Assembly: GCF_001311985.1 (NCBI RefSeq)
Contig: NZ_BBCJ01000010.1
Coordinates: 1 to 64,000 of the forward strand
Length of the DNA: 64,000 bases
DNA from: Geotalea toluenoxydans JCM 15764
GTDB taxonomy: Bacteria; Desulfobacterota; Desulfuromonadia; Geobacterales; Geobacteraceae
Direction: 5' to 3'
The translations under genes and the position numbers were made by a program. Shown piece after piece: positions 1 to 10,828 of the stretch; positions within the stretch are counted from its first letter, which is position 1, and every line of letters starts with the position of its first letter. A model generated the notes under the pieces. It had not been told where the DNA came from and searched no databases. It worked only from the letters and a program-made list of their open reading frames with translations.

Positions 1-3000
1 GTTGGACGCCCTGCCTTCCCCGATATTTTTTACCTTGACCACGACGGTCGCCTGTGGCGTGCTGTCGGTATCGGTGTCGATGACGGTCGGACCTGATACA
101 GAGGTTACCACCAGGTCGGGACCTCTCAGTTCAAGCAGGTTTCCTGCCAGGCTGTTGTTGGTCTCATCAGCCTCGTACTGTACATTGGCGTAATCTGCTA
201 TCGCGCCGACATAGTAACTCCCCATGCTGCCGTTAAGAGTTACGGTGGTTGTCCCCGAAGAACATTGTCCTGCTGCAAGGGAAGCTACTGAACGGCTGCC
301 AACGCGTGTATCGCTTGTGGCAATACTGTTGTCGGGTGAAAGGTATAATCCTACCGAAAAGGCATTGGAGTCTCCCGCACCGATATTGCACACGGTATCG
401 GTTATGGTAGCCGAGGCTCCTGTTCCTGCTGTCGGAGGACCAGCGATTGTCTGCATCACCAGGTCGGGGGGCTGGAGACGATTAATACTCACACCCGTCG
501 TTTGCGCATTACCGAGAGTATCGGTGGCAATGACGGTGAAGTTATTCATTCCCAGTGTCAGTGGAACCGTCAGTTCATAATATCCGTCGCTTGAACGGTA
601 AGTGGCTTCCGTCCCGTTGACTGTAACCGAGGCGATTCCGGAATGGTCGGTCGCAGTCCCGTATATCTTCGACTCGGGGAGATACGTGTCATAGCCGTTC
701 GAGGAGTTGGCGGTCAGTTCCGGTGGAACGTTTGCGTGGTGAAGCTGTATAGTCTTCCGCCGTTGTCGCTTCTTACGAGGTTTCCGGCCTCGTCGGTCGA
801 ATAAAGCTCATAGTAGTAGGTCTTGGCTTCTTTAAGGTTTCCAAGGCCGATACCATGCTGGGTTGACAGTTTGAAGTCGGATTTATAGGAGCCGAGGGCG
901 CCTGTTTCGCCGTAGTTAATGGTAGAATCGGCCGGTTCGTCTGTCAGCCATGCGGCTGTTGCACCGATATCGGATATGGAATCAACGGTTACCGACGATA
1001 TGACCGGGGGGGTGATATCGATCAGGCCGTAGCGGTTGCCGTGGCCGGAGACCCAGTACCGTCGTTGGCGTCCTCATAGGTACCGGTAACGGTGTTGCCC
1101 CCGATTACCTCAAGATAACCGTTGTTTGAGGCCGGAGCACCGAGCCTGAGGCCGACCGTGCCGGTAAAGATTGATGAGTCGGGGGTGGTTTCAACAAGTC
1201 TCACACGCTCGCCTGCCTGCTCCGTGTCGCTCTTTATGTTTACATATACTTCCTGAAGTGTTGTGCTGTCGGTATTGAGGTCGAGGTCGGCCACCTTTAT
1301 CTCTATGGTGCCGGCTGCGTTGTACCTGTTCTTGTTGAGACTGATCATCCCTTTGGAGGTGACCCCGGAAGCGCCTGTAAGGACAAGGGCGAACGGTTGT
1401 GGCCCGTTCGGAATGTTATACCCGCTGATGGTGATGGTATAGGTGCCTTTATTCGGCGCTTTGATGAGGATCTGTTCTTCCACGTTCATCCTGTCGGCAT
1501 TGCCGCCGGCCGCTGATTCGCCGTTGGAGAAGACGTTCCCGGTATATGTGGTCCCGTCTGGTGCCGTAATTGTCAGGTCCAGATCGTTGACGAGCGCCTT
1601 TGCGGCGCCTACCGCACCGGGATAGTCTGTCCAGACAAGGGTTGCCTTCAGGGCATGGTCGCCGGTGACAAAGTAGGGCTGACTCCAGCTTTCGCCGGTG
1701 GCCAACCCGGTGTTATTGTCCAGGATTTCCAGCGTATTCGCGTCACCGCTGAAGCTGAGGGTTTTTGAAATGTTGATCCTTCCCCACCCTTGACCGCTGG
1801 AAGGGATCACGTCGTCGGTGTTACTGCCGCTCATGTTCTGGCCGCTGTTCACCAGGGTTGCCTTGATGAGGGCGGCTGAGGGTGTGAAGGCATTAGCAGA
1901 ACTGGCCGCTCCCCCTGGGTAGAAACCTTCGGTGTAATACTGCCTGACCAGTGCTGCTGCTCCAGCCACCGTGGGAGTGGCCATGGAGGTACCGCTATAG
2001 GCGAGGGTGCCGCTGTTGTTGCTGTTTTTGATTCCGTCGGAGTCAGCCGAGATGATATTGACTCCCGGCGCTGTTATTGTTGGCTTGATGCGGCCGTCTG
2101 CCGTGGGACCATTTGAGCTGAAGGAGGCGATATTTTCTGCACCTGCTCCATTTTCCGTGGCCCCGACGCTGACAACGCTCTTGGCTGAAGCCGGGTATCC
2201 CACACTGCCGACTCCGGGACCGGCGTTACCATTGGCGAAAAGGGCCAGGAAGTCTTTATGTTCCCACATGAAGCGGTCGGCGCTCATTGCAGCTGCATTA
2301 TAGGAACTGCCGCCGCCCCCCCAACTGTTGGTATGAAGCCTGGCGCCTGCGTTATACGCAGTTATGAACATGAGACCCAAGTCTGAAGGTGGGTAGACAT
2401 ACCTTGTTTCACCGGGGCTGATATCCTGGAGAAAAAACTTGGATTTGGGAGCCATGCCGTTAGCGTTTGCAAGGCCGTCGACTGGGGTACGGTCGCCACC
2501 CACAGAGCCGGCCACATGGGTTCCATGACCGGAGTTGGAATCGTAATCATCGCCGTAGGTCGGATCGTAACCGACGACCTTCCGGTGCATAGGTCCGATG
2601 GTTGTACCTGCCGGATCACGGAACCAGGGCATGTCGTAGTCGATCCCGCTGTCGCTGATGCCCACGATCTGCCCTTCTCCGTGGAGTCCATGGTCCCATA
2701 TCTTGGTATTATTCGAAGTGTAGGTCTGTATGACCCATTTGGAGGTGTCGTTAAGGAGCTGAAGATCAGTTGCTTCTTCGACGGAAAGCACTTCTTCGAT
2801 CTGGGCCAACTGGGCAATATCCTCCTGGTTTACCTCCACCCGGAGTAAATCGCCGCTCACATCGAGGATTTTTCCTTTTTTCCCATGAACAATGGACAAT
2901 ACCTGTGATTGATTTTCCTTGCTGTCCAGCTTGATATGAAGCTTTACCTTCTTTCCTTTTTGTACTTTCAGCTCACCGCTCTCGTCCTTGAGATTCTGGT

Positions 3001-3421
3001 GAATCTTGTAAGCGGGCTTGTACCGCACGACGCCGCTTACGAATGGTAGCTTTTTCACCTCATTTGTCGTCTTGTTGTCCATGCTGACGATAAATGCGAA
3101 ATCGGGGACATAATCTCCGATTCGGGCTCCAAGTTCGGCCAATTGCTTCTTGTCTGCCTCATGCACTGGGCCGTCGAACTGAACGATCCACTTCCTGTCG
3201 CTTCTTTTTTTGTGCCGTCCGTTCTCTGGCGGTCCCTTGTCAGGCTCCTGCTCGTCCGCAGTATCGAGTACTGCCGGAACGGAAGGTTCTCCTTCTTTCA
3301 GGTCGAAGTTGTAACCGTTGATCTGCACTCGGTTCTGGGCGTGTGAGATTCCCACCCCGCCGAGAATGATCAATACCGGCAACAACAACCCCAGCATCCT
3401 GCTTAGCCTGTACCTGTACAT
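1..3421 (-). CDS. Secreted subtilisin-like (S8) serine protease with FN3-like and CARDB-type C-terminal region; partial, two apparent frameshifts
   Basis: Exported serine protease. The start at 3421 follows an AAAGGAGG ribosome site and gives a signal peptide of about 28 residues ending SHA. The catalytic triad is visible: Asp about 257 (GISDSGID), His about 299 (GHGTHV) and Ser about 479 (SGTSMATP). Before it lies a long prodomain-like region. After it come a P-domain-like beta segment and, across a one-base loss near 1031, a fibronectin-like domain (ITPPVISSV... YYYELYSTDEAGN). A second one-base loss near 738 leads into Ig-like and CARDB-type repeats (PPDLVMQTI, GPDLVVTSV). No stop occurs before base 1, so the C-terminus lies outside the window. 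The open frame as written would end at 1022. The family call is certain; the substrate is unknown. Confidence 0.88.
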
Positions 3422-3795
3422 TGCATCCTCCTTTGTTTTTTTGCTGCTGCAGAAAATAACAAGCGTCAACACAACGCACTGTGGATCTTTTGGGTAATTT
3501 GGTGCAGCCGGCAGTAACGGTTTAGGTGAACAATCAAAAATAAGGGGATGGCATGAAGAATAACGGGAAGTGTTTAAGAATGGTTAATATAATTGTCGTA
3601 ATTATAAATTGTCAAGCTTCAATTTGCGGAGCTGGATAATTACGCGCACAAATCATAATCGACGACGAACTGCACCGCCCGGAATACGCTGTTGGCATCT
3701 GTTTCACCTTTGACAAGAATGGGCGGTAGTTATATAGTTCGCCCGTGTTGGAAAAGTGTATATTCACATCTCGTTAAAGAGACCTGGAGGGTATG
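3422..3795. other. Intergenic region between divergent genes
   Basis: About 370 bases between the protease (leftward) and the small exported protein (rightward). It is AT-rich around 3590-3620. I see no RNA gene and no clear terminator. An imperfect dyad, GTGTATATTCAC, sits at 3756-3767 just before the rightward gene but does not match the regulator sites found elsewhere in the window. Confidence 0.5.
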
Positions 3796-4226
3796 ATGGG
3801 AAAAATTATTTTCGTTTTATTGTGGCTGATCCCGCAGCTTTCTCTGGCAGGCGAGCTGCAAACGACAAAGGAAGCTAAGGAACTGTCTGAAAATATTGTC
3901 GGTTTCTTTATCAAGCTGACTTCAAAAGGGGGCTGGAGCTGGCCAAACCATTCTGGCCTCTGCCGGAAGTGGAAATAGACGGGCTTGCAAATCAAATAGC
4001 AACCCAATGGCCGGTGGTTCAACAACGTTTCGGAAAGGCTACCGGCAAAGAATTTGTGAGAGAAGAGAGTATAGGAAAATCCTTCGTTCGCTATTACTAT
4101 CTGCATAAATTCGAGAACCACTCGCTGCTTTGGCGTTTCACTTTCTATAAACCCTTGAATACATGGAAAATCAACGGCATTCAATATATCGATGATTTTG
4201 ACTATCTTTTTGAAAGTAGAAACTGA
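3796..4226 (+). CDS. Small exported protein of unknown function, one apparent frameshift
   Basis: I do not recognise the family. The start at 3796 (second of two ATGs) has GGAGG five bases upstream. The N-terminus is a signal peptide (MGKIIFVLLWLIPQLSLAG). The frame as written stops at 3978, but the continuing frame (ADFKRGLELAKPFWPLPEVEIDGLANQ, with onward YYLHKFENHS) flows directly from it if one base is restored near 3915 (AAGGCTGAC read as AAGCTGAC). The mature protein is about 125 residues and rich in aromatic residues (FVRYYYLHKF, LLWRFTFYKP). It may be periplasmic. It lies 48 bases before the DUF3124 gene and may be co-transcribed with it. Confidence 0.7.
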
Positions 4227-4274
4227 CAAATTGATTCGGTTCTGTATCATAGAATGAGATATCAGGAGACTCTT

Positions 4275-4772
4275 ATGACATACCGATGTCAGTGCAACAA
4301 ATTACTTACCATCTGTATATTCATTGTCATGCTTTTGTCAATTGGTCAAATCGCGTTTGCAGGAACAGAATACAGGGCTTCAAAAGGACAAATCTTATAT
4401 GTGCCCGTTTATTCCAATATCTTCAGCGCCCCGAAAAAGATTCCATTCAATCTGGCAACTATTTTAAGTATCAGAAATACGGATATGTGGAATTCTATCA
4501 AAATTGTTGCTGCGGATTACTATGATACAAAGGGTAGGTTGGTGAGAAAATACTACCAACAACCAATAACCCTCGGACCTTTGGAGTCAACGGATATTTT
4601 TATTCCTGAGGAGGATACAACGGGCGGTACTGGCGCCAATTTTATCGTCAGATGGACTTCGCAGAAAGAAGTAAATGTTCCTGTCGTAGAAAGCGTGATG
4701 ATCGGCATGAAGTCCGGACAAGGCATCTCCTTTGTAAGCTCGGGACAGGAAATAAAAGACACGACCCGTTGA
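4275..4772 (+). CDS. DUF3124 family exported protein
   Basis: About 165 residues with an N-terminal hydrophobic signal (LTICIFIVMLLSIGQIAFAG). The mature part carries the pattern I associate with DUF3124: YVPVYSNIF, ATILSIRNTD, AADYYDTKG, then GANFIVRW and VMIG...GISFVSSG near the end. The chosen start at 4275 is preceded by AGGAGACTCTT. An in-frame ATG at 4254 lacks a ribosome site. The function of the family is not established. A GC-rich hairpin lies just downstream. Confidence 0.8.
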   Translation: MTYRCQCNKLLTICIFIVMLLSIGQIAFAGTEYRASKGQILYVPVYSNIFSAPKKIPFNLATILSIRNTDMWNSIKIVAADYYDTKGRLVRKYYQQPITLGPLESTDIFIPEEDTTGGTGANFIVRWTSQKEVNVPVVESVMIGMKSGQGISFVSSGQEIKDTTR

Positions 4773-4800
4773 ACTACAACCTTGCATTTCTCCCGGAAAT

Positions 4801-4828
4801 TTTCCCCCTACGAGCAGTGAGGGGGAAA
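4801..4828. other. Inverted repeat downstream of the DUF3124 gene
   Basis: A nine-base perfect stem (TTTCCCCCT / AGGGGGAAA) with a ten-base loop lies 29 bases after the stop codon. There is no T-run directly after it on the plus strand, so it may be a weak or factor-aided terminator or a 3'-end stabiliser. Confidence 0.45.
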
Positions 4829-4968
4829 TCTCCCCATGGTGCCGCAATCTTCTCCTTACTCCGCGTAACCCCCCATTAGTAAAATCGGTTTGTGGCCATT
4901 GCCACCTTCCGTCCTTAAGTCTTATCAACACACCCTCTGTCATCCTTATTCTTTTCCTTTGACCTGCC

Positions 4969-4996
4969 TTGACATCGCACCGTGCTGCGGTAAATT
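4969..4996 (+). promoter_or_regulatory. Candidate sigma-70 promoter of the exopolysaccharide operon
   Basis: TTGACA at 4969-4974 (perfect -35 match) and TAAATT at 4991-4996, separated by 16 bases. Transcription would start near 5003, leaving a leader of about 150 bases before the first gene. The leader contains a hairpin at about 5061-5077 (GAGG AGT CCTC), flanked by GGGTTT and AAACCGCCC that could pair around it. I could not match the leader to a riboswitch class. Confidence 0.55.
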
Positions 4997-5151
4997 AAAT
5001 TAAGCTATTTAAATAAAAGAAAGATAATTAACTTGCTGGTCCCCCGCACGGGTTTGGTCCCTGAGGAGTCCTCGAGTAAACCGCCCAGATCACGTTGGAC
5101 TTTCCGGTAAGGCGAAACACTGTTCACAATCCATGGCTGGAGGATTCGGTT

Positions 5152-6971
5152 TTGCTAAAGTTTCTCGTGTTGCTCGTCTTAATCTTCATCTTGTCCGGTT
5201 GCAGCGGCAAGGCAAAGGAAGAGCTATATGCCGAGGGAATCAGCCAGATCGGCAAAGGCAACGCCGGCGGTGCGATTGTGTTGTTGAAGAATGCCCTGGA
5301 AAAGGACCCCGCATATCTGAGTGCGCGATATCAGCTGGCTTTGGCTTATGTGAAGGCCAACAAGCACGAACAGGCGGAAAAGGAGTTCCTGCAGGTACTG
5401 GAGCAAAATCCTGCAAAAAGTACGGTACATCTGGACCTGGCAAGACTTTACAACACCACGGGAAAGCCTGGACAGGCCCGTGCCGAAGTTGAAGAATACC
5501 TGAAAAGCAATGGCCGTACCGCAGAGGCGCTGGGCTTGATCGGAGAAAGCTATGCCCTGCAGAAAAACCTTGAACAGGCCGAACGCTACCTGCTGCAATC
5601 CATGCAGGGGGACGCAAAAAACACCGGCGTAAAACTTGCCCTTGCAGGTATCTACATGGCCTGGCGGAAGCACCCGGAAGCACGGCGGCAGCTTGAGGAA
5701 ACACTGGCCATGGAGCCGAAAAACAGCAAGGCCTGCTACCTTATGGCAGCACTTGAGAATACCTTGGGCAACAGCGACAGAGCCCTTGAGCTGTATCAGC
5801 AGATTGCCGGTTTCGATAAGGCCGACCCGGTTGCACCTTACAAAATGGGCCTTGTCTATCTGGACAAGCATGATGTGGAAAAGGCCCGGAAACTGGCAAC
5901 TTACCTGGTGAAAACCTTTCCGGACAAGGGTGAGGGGAGCCGGCTGCAGGGGCTTGTCCAGTACTATACGAAGAACTACACGGAAGCTATCGCACTTTTG
6001 CAGGAATCCCTTAAAAAACAACCATCCATGGAAGGGTATTATTTTCTCGGGCTTAGCCTCTATAGCCATGGTGAACTGGAGAATGCCCTCAGCCAGTTCA
6101 GAAGAATAATCGATTACAACCCGTCATTTGTCCAGGCTCGCGTCCTCACCAGCTTGATACTTCTCAGGCAGGGGCGGACCGATGATGCTATCAGTGAAAT
6201 CAAGAAGGTCTTGCAGGTTGACCCAGGTCATGCCTTTGCCCATAACGTCCTCGGCAGGGGGTATCTGGCGAAGGGGATGGATGAAGAGGGCGTGAGGGAG
6301 CTAAAGGCAGCGACCGGCCTGGGTCCGACAGCCACCGGCAACATGTTGAAAAGAGGGGGCGAAGGGGATCAATGGAATATTGAAACCCTGATGATGCTGG
6401 GTGATCTGAATGCTGGAAACAAGGACAACAAGGCAGCCATGGCAGCATTTACCCAAGCGGCGCGGAACAAACCCGACTATGCTCCTGCACTGTACGCACA
6501 GGGGGTATTGCTGGACCAGTCGGGACAAAAGAAAGAGGCGGCGGCAAAATACCGGGCAGCCCTGGAAAAGTCGGAAAACTATGTCCAGGCGCTGAACAAC
6601 CTGGCTTGTCTCTATGCCGACGGTTATGGCGGCCTCAGTGAGGCCGAACGTCTGGCCATGAGGGCATACAAGCTTCAACCCTCCAATCCTGCCGTGATGG
6701 AAACCCTTGGCTATGTTCTGCTCAAAAACGGGCAAAAGCCCCATGCCCTCGAACTATTGCAAAAGGCGGCCGAGAGACTGCCGAATAATGCTATGCCCAG
6801 TATCATCTGGCTTTAGCCCTCATGGAAACCGGAAATGAAGCTCAGGCCGGATTGAAGCTGAAGAAGGCCCTTCAGCTGGGAAAATTCCCCGAACAGGACC
6901 AGGCAAAAAACCTACTTGCCAGTTGCGCAGGTCTGAAAAAAGGAATTAGCTCATGGTCAAAAGGGTCCTAA
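5152..6971 (+). CDS. prsT: TPR-repeat lipoprotein of the XrtA/PEP-CTERM exopolysaccharide system (PrsT-like), one apparent frameshift
   Basis: First gene of the exopolysaccharide operon. The likely start is TTG at 5152, with GGAGG ten bases upstream. It gives a lipoprotein signal (LLKFLVLLVLIFILSGC) with lipobox LSGC. The rest is a chain of tetratricopeptide repeats (for example DPAYLSARYQLALAYVKANK, AEALGLIGESYALQKN). The frame as written stops at 6816, but one base is missing near 6795. Restoring it gives QYHLALALMETGNEAQAG and carries the protein to 6971, overlapping the next start. The total is about 606 residues, shorter than the roughly 900 I recall for typical PrsT. TPR lipoproteins of this kind are thought to scaffold exopolysaccharide assembly in the envelope. 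Confidence 0.82.
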
Positions 6972-8314
6972 TTTTGATAACCGGGGATGCGGTAGCGGCA
7001 TGCCTTGCTCTGATCCTGGCCCATTATGTCCTTTACGGGTTTCTGCCGGCAGGCGAGGAACTCCGCGAGATTCACCTGGTAAGGGTAATTATTTTTATCT
7101 TTACCTCCCTTTTTTCTTCATTTCTTGTGGAGATCTACTACCTGAACAGGTTTCTCGGTGGCAAAGAAAGCGCCGTCCGTATAGGCACATCGGTCATTTT
7201 TTCATTTTTCGTGTTGTCGGTGATCTATCATTTCCGGCCGCTCCATATGTATGGAGGATGGATGTTGGTGCTGGCGCTGGTGCTGTTCGGGTCTTTACAG
7301 CTGGCCTGGCATTATCTCTGTTACTTGAGCTCCAGGTTCTCAGCCTTTGCCAGAAGGGTGCTGGTGCTCGGGACCGGCCCTCTGGCAAGGCAGATCGGCG
7401 GGCTCATCACCGCTGGTAATCAGAACTACGTTCTTTCCGGCTATGTGGACTGCACCAGTGAGACATTCGATCAAACATCGGCAGAGATTCCTGCCCTGGC
7501 TGTCCAACTTTACGAAAGGGTGAAGAATTCACGGGCACACAAGATCGTCATTTCCCTGTCCGAACGGAGAGGCATATTCCCCCTGCAGGAGGTCCTGACC
7601 TGCAAATTCAGCGGCATCGAGGTGGTGGATGCTCCCTCTTTCTACGAGCAGATGACGGGAAAGCTGCTTCTGGAGAATATCACTCCCAGCTGGTTCATAT
7701 TCTCCCAGGGATTCAGGGTCACCATACTCCTGCGTATCATGAAAAGAGTGGTGGATATAGTGTGCGCCGCGCTCATTCTGCTGGCGTTCCTCCCTTTTTT
7801 GCCATTTATCGTGCTCCTGATCAAGCTTGATTCTCCAGGGCCGGTCCTGTTCAGGCAGCAGCGGGTGGGGGCCAGGGAAAAGCCGTTTACCATCTACAAG
7901 TTCAGGACCATGAAGGCGGATGCGGAGAAAGGGACCGGTGCCGTCTGGGCCAGCAAGGATGACCCGAGGGTCACGAAAACAGGTGAATTTCTCCGCAAAA
8001 GCAGGATCGATGAGATCCCCCAGCTTTTCAACGTGCTGGGAGGTTCCATGAGCCTGGTCGGCCCCAGGCCCGAGCGCCCGGAATTCGTGGAGAAACTGAA
8101 GGAGATCATTCCCTACTACTCCAGCAGGCATTTCGTCAAACCGGGGGTCACAGGATGGGCGCAGGTCAGCTATCCCTACGGCGCGTCAGTTGATGATGCC
8201 ATAGAAAAGCTCAGGTACGACCTATACTATATCAAGAACCTGACCCTTATTTTCGATCTGATGATCATCCTGGAGACAATAAAGGTGGTTCTTTTCAGGC
8301 GAGGTGGAAGATGA
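6953..8314 (+). CDS. Priming sugar transferase (undecaprenyl-phosphate sugar phosphotransferase), XrtA-associated type
   Basis: 453 residues. The N-terminal half has about four hydrophobic membrane segments and a CoA-binding-like nucleotide fold (VLVLGTGPLARQIGG, about residue 140). After a further membrane segment near residue 270 comes the bacterial sugar transferase domain: DSPGPVLFRQQRVG, YKFRTMKADAE, RKSRIDEIPQLFNVL, GPRPERPEFVE and GVTGWAQV. It starts glycan synthesis by moving a sugar phosphate onto undecaprenyl phosphate at the inner membrane. Its place between the TPR lipoprotein and the export protein is the usual one in XrtA loci. It overlaps both neighbours by a few bases, so translation is probably coupled. 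Confidence 0.92.
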   Translation: MVKRVLILITGDAVAACLALILAHYVLYGFLPAGEELREIHLVRVIIFIFTSLFSSFLVEIYYLNRFLGGKESAVRIGTSVIFSFFVLSVIYHFRPLHMYGGWMLVLALVLFGSLQLAWHYLCYLSSRFSAFARRVLVLGTGPLARQIGGLITAGNQNYVLSGYVDCTSETFDQTSAEIPALAVQLYERVKNSRAHKIVISLSERRGIFPLQEVLTCKFSGIEVVDAPSFYEQMTGKLLLENITPSWFIFSQGFRVTILLRIMKRVVDIVCAALILLAFLPFLPFIVLLIKLDSPGPVLFRQQRVGAREKPFTIYKFRTMKADAEKGTGAVWASKDDPRVTKTGEFLRKSRIDEIPQLFNVLGGSMSLVGPRPERPEFVEKLKEIIPYYSSRHFVKPGVTGWAQVSYPYGASVDDAIEKLRYDLYYIKNLTLIFDLMIILETIKVVLFRRGGR

Positions 8315-9192
8315 CAAAACGATGTATGGGATTGACGGCTTTTGTACTGACAGTTCTGATGTTACTGCCCCTGTGCGTGTTTGCCGGAGATTATGTCATA
8401 GGGGAGGGGGATGGCCTGGACATTTCCGTATGGGGGGTGAGGGACCTTAACGTATCGGTGCGGGTAAGGCCCGACGGGAAAATTACTATTCCCGGTCTCG
8501 GCGACGTCACCGCATCCGGTGTGACCCCCAGGGAGCTACAGTCCACCCTGGCGGTCAAATTCAAGTCCCTGGTGAAAAACCCGATCGTCTCGGTGGCGGT
8601 GCGGGAAATCACCAACAGCAAGGTCTATGTATTTGGCGGTGGGGTAAGCTCCGGCGTTTTCGATCTGAACCGACGAACGACCCTGCTGCAGTTGCTCTGC
8701 GCCATCGGCAATTCAGGTCCTGGCGTTGCGCCCGGCCCGGTAGCCAGGGGCCAAGGGGGTGGAGGAGTTGCTGCCAACTCGAGGGTGGCCGACTACAAGA
8801 ATGCCTATGTGCTGAGAAACGGAGCCAAGATAAAGCAGGATTTTCATAAACTATTCGTGGATGGGGATGTGGGCGAAGATATGGTCATAGAGAGTAACGA
8901 CGCCGTATTTATTCCGCAGCTTCTGGATAAGAACATCTATGTGCTAGGTGCTGTCAATGCTCCGCGCGTCATAGAGTACCGTGAGGGAATGACAGTCATG
9001 GAGGCTGTTCTTGAATCAGGCGGTTTTACCCGGTTTGCCAAACTGAATGATACATCGATTCTGAGAAAGAACGGCAAGAAAGATGTAACCATCTCCATCA
9101 AAGCAAAGGATTTGATAATGGATGGAGATCTGGCGCAGAACATAAAACTGAAACCTGGCGACTATATAATAGTCAAAGAAGGCATGTTTTGA
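8311..9192 (+). CDS. Polysaccharide export outer-membrane protein (Wza-like), XrtA-associated
   Basis: 293 residues with a cleavable signal peptide (LLPLCVFAG). The Poly_export domain begins YVIGEGDGLDISVWG and contains RVRPDGKITIPGLGDV. SLBB-type domains follow (KVYVFGGG, NIYVLGAV). There is no lipobox cysteine, unlike classical Wza. A glycine-rich insert (GQGGGGVAANS) lies near residue 150. The family forms an octameric pore through the outer membrane for polysaccharide. ATGA overlap with the sugar transferase. The C-terminal KPGDYIIVKEG is the usual end of the family. Confidence 0.9.
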   Translation: MTKRCMGLTAFVLTVLMLLPLCVFAGDYVIGEGDGLDISVWGVRDLNVSVRVRPDGKITIPGLGDVTASGVTPRELQSTLAVKFKSLVKNPIVSVAVREITNSKVYVFGGGVSSGVFDLNRRTTLLQLLCAIGNSGPGVAPGPVARGQGGGGVAANSRVADYKNAYVLRNGAKIKQDFHKLFVDGDVGEDMVIESNDAVFIPQLLDKNIYVLGAVNAPRVIEYREGMTVMEAVLESGGFTRFAKLNDTSILRKNGKKDVTISIKAKDLIMDGDLAQNIKLKPGDYIIVKEGMF

Positions 9193-9281
9193 TTACCCCC
9201 TGCCACTTACGTTCGCTTCCGTCCTATGTAACAGGGTGGATTGAGAGGGTAGGTAAATAAAATAAGTCATATGGAGTTGTT

Positions 9282-10783
9282 ATGCCGACAACGAATGATT
9301 TCGATTACAAGCGATATCTGAATCTGGTCAAGCAGCGCAAAACACTCTTTCTGGTGACGGCACTGGCAGTCATGACCATTACTGTTATCGTCAGTTATGT
9401 TCTGCCTGAAAAATATGAGGCAAAGTGCACGGTGTTTATCGAAAAAGCACTGATAAATGAGCTGGTCAGAGGCTTCGCAGTAACTCCATCCATGGAGGAC
9501 AAGATCAAGGGCCTGAATTATGCCATGGCAAGCCGCCCCTTATTGCAGAAGGTCGTCAGCGATCTTGACCTGAATCTTGGCAAGAACGGCGATACTGACA
9601 CATTGATAAGCCAGTTTCAGAAGGACACTAAAGTGGAGCTCAGAGACAAGGAAAATCTCTTCACCATTTCATACACAGGGGAAAACCCGAAGCGGGCCAG
9701 GGATTACGTGAACACCCTGGTAAGGCGATACATCGAAGAAAACTCTTCATCGATACGGGCCGAATCCTATGGCGCCAGCAAGTTTCTTTCGGAACAGATC
9801 ACCGTATTGAAAGAGAAAATGGACAAGGCAGAAGCCGAAGTCAACAGGTTCAGAATGGAGAAGGGTTCCGTGGCCACTGCCGACCCGGCTGCATTGGAAA
9901 GGGAAATATCGGGTGCGCAGCAGAGAATCGACGAGATAGCGTTTCGAAAAGCACAGCTTGAAGCTTCACGCAACCAGCTGAAAAAGCACAATCCAGCCCA
10001 GATGCGATTACAGACACTGGAGAAAAAGCTGGAGGAGATGCGGGTTGAATACACAGATCGGTATCCGGAAGTCATGCGATTGAAGTCCGAAATAGAATCG
10101 GTGCGGGAACAGGCTCTTGCTTCCTCCGGCCAAGCGAGACTGGGTGGAGCGGAAATGCAGGAACTGGAAAGGATCGACGCCGAACTCAGGCACTCAGGTC
10201 AGCGGAGTCCAAGCAGTACGCCAATATTGCCTCGTCACGGGCTATGCTTCGCAACATTCCCGCAGCAAGGGCAGAACTGGAACAGCTGGAACGTGACAAG
10301 GCCAATCAGAAACAGGTCTACGACCAGCTTGTCACACGCCATGGGCAGTCGGAGTTCTCAAAACAGATGGAGGTGGAGGACAAGGGGACCACTTTCAGAG
10401 TAGTCGACCCGGCAGTGTTGCCGGTCAAGCCCACAAGCCCCAACAGGATCGCCATCATTCTCGGGGGGATTGCCGGGGGCCTTGCGGCTGCATTCGGCCT
10501 GGTGCTGCTCCTGGATTACTATGATGAATCGGTGAAGAGTCTGGATGGACTCAAGGCACTGGGATTGCCGGTGCTGGCGGTCATTCCCAAGATGCAGATC
10601 CCGGCAGAAATCAGGCAGCAGAAGGCTTACGATGTGAGGCTCTATGCCATTTCCGCCTGTTACTTTTCGCTCATACTTATTGTCCTGTTGCTGGAGCTCA
10701 TGCAAATACCGCTCTTCTCATCGTCCCTGAATTCCCTCCAACTGAAGCAGTACCTGTCCCAGGCGGCGGGGCAATTCAAATGA
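9282..10783 (+). CDS. Chain-length determinant protein (Wzz/GumC-like), XrtA-associated, one apparent frameshift
   Basis: About 500 residues once one base is restored near 10190 (AGGGCACTC read as AGGCACTC). An N-terminal cytoplasmic stretch and first membrane segment (LFLVTALAVMTITVIVSYVL) lead to the Wzz domain, a long coiled coil (VLKEKMDKAEAEVNRF to LEKKLEEMRVEYTDRYPEV), and a C-terminal Pro-rich membrane segment (PTSPNRIAIILGGIAGG). A further hydrophobic segment is near residue 460. The family is a polysaccharide co-polymerase in the inner membrane that sets chain length and contacts the tyrosine kinase encoded next. The frame as written ends at 10403, and the second open frame begins within the coiled coil. 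Confidence 0.87.
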
Positions 10784-10828
10784 CGGTCGACAGGATGGTA
10801 CGGAAAACTTCAACAGGAGAGAAATCTT

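Noticed and set aside
3756-3767. GTGTATATTCAC dyad as a third Crp-type site
   Set aside because: Half-sites are GTG/CAC with a different core and a total length of 12 rather than 14, and no -10 at the class II spacing.
5036-5110. Leader of the exopolysaccharide operon as a cyclic-di-GMP/GEMM riboswitch or hammerhead ribozyme
   Set aside because: A stretch resembles the CUGANGA core, but the GAAA element and a credible third stem are missing. The GEMM core sequences are absent.
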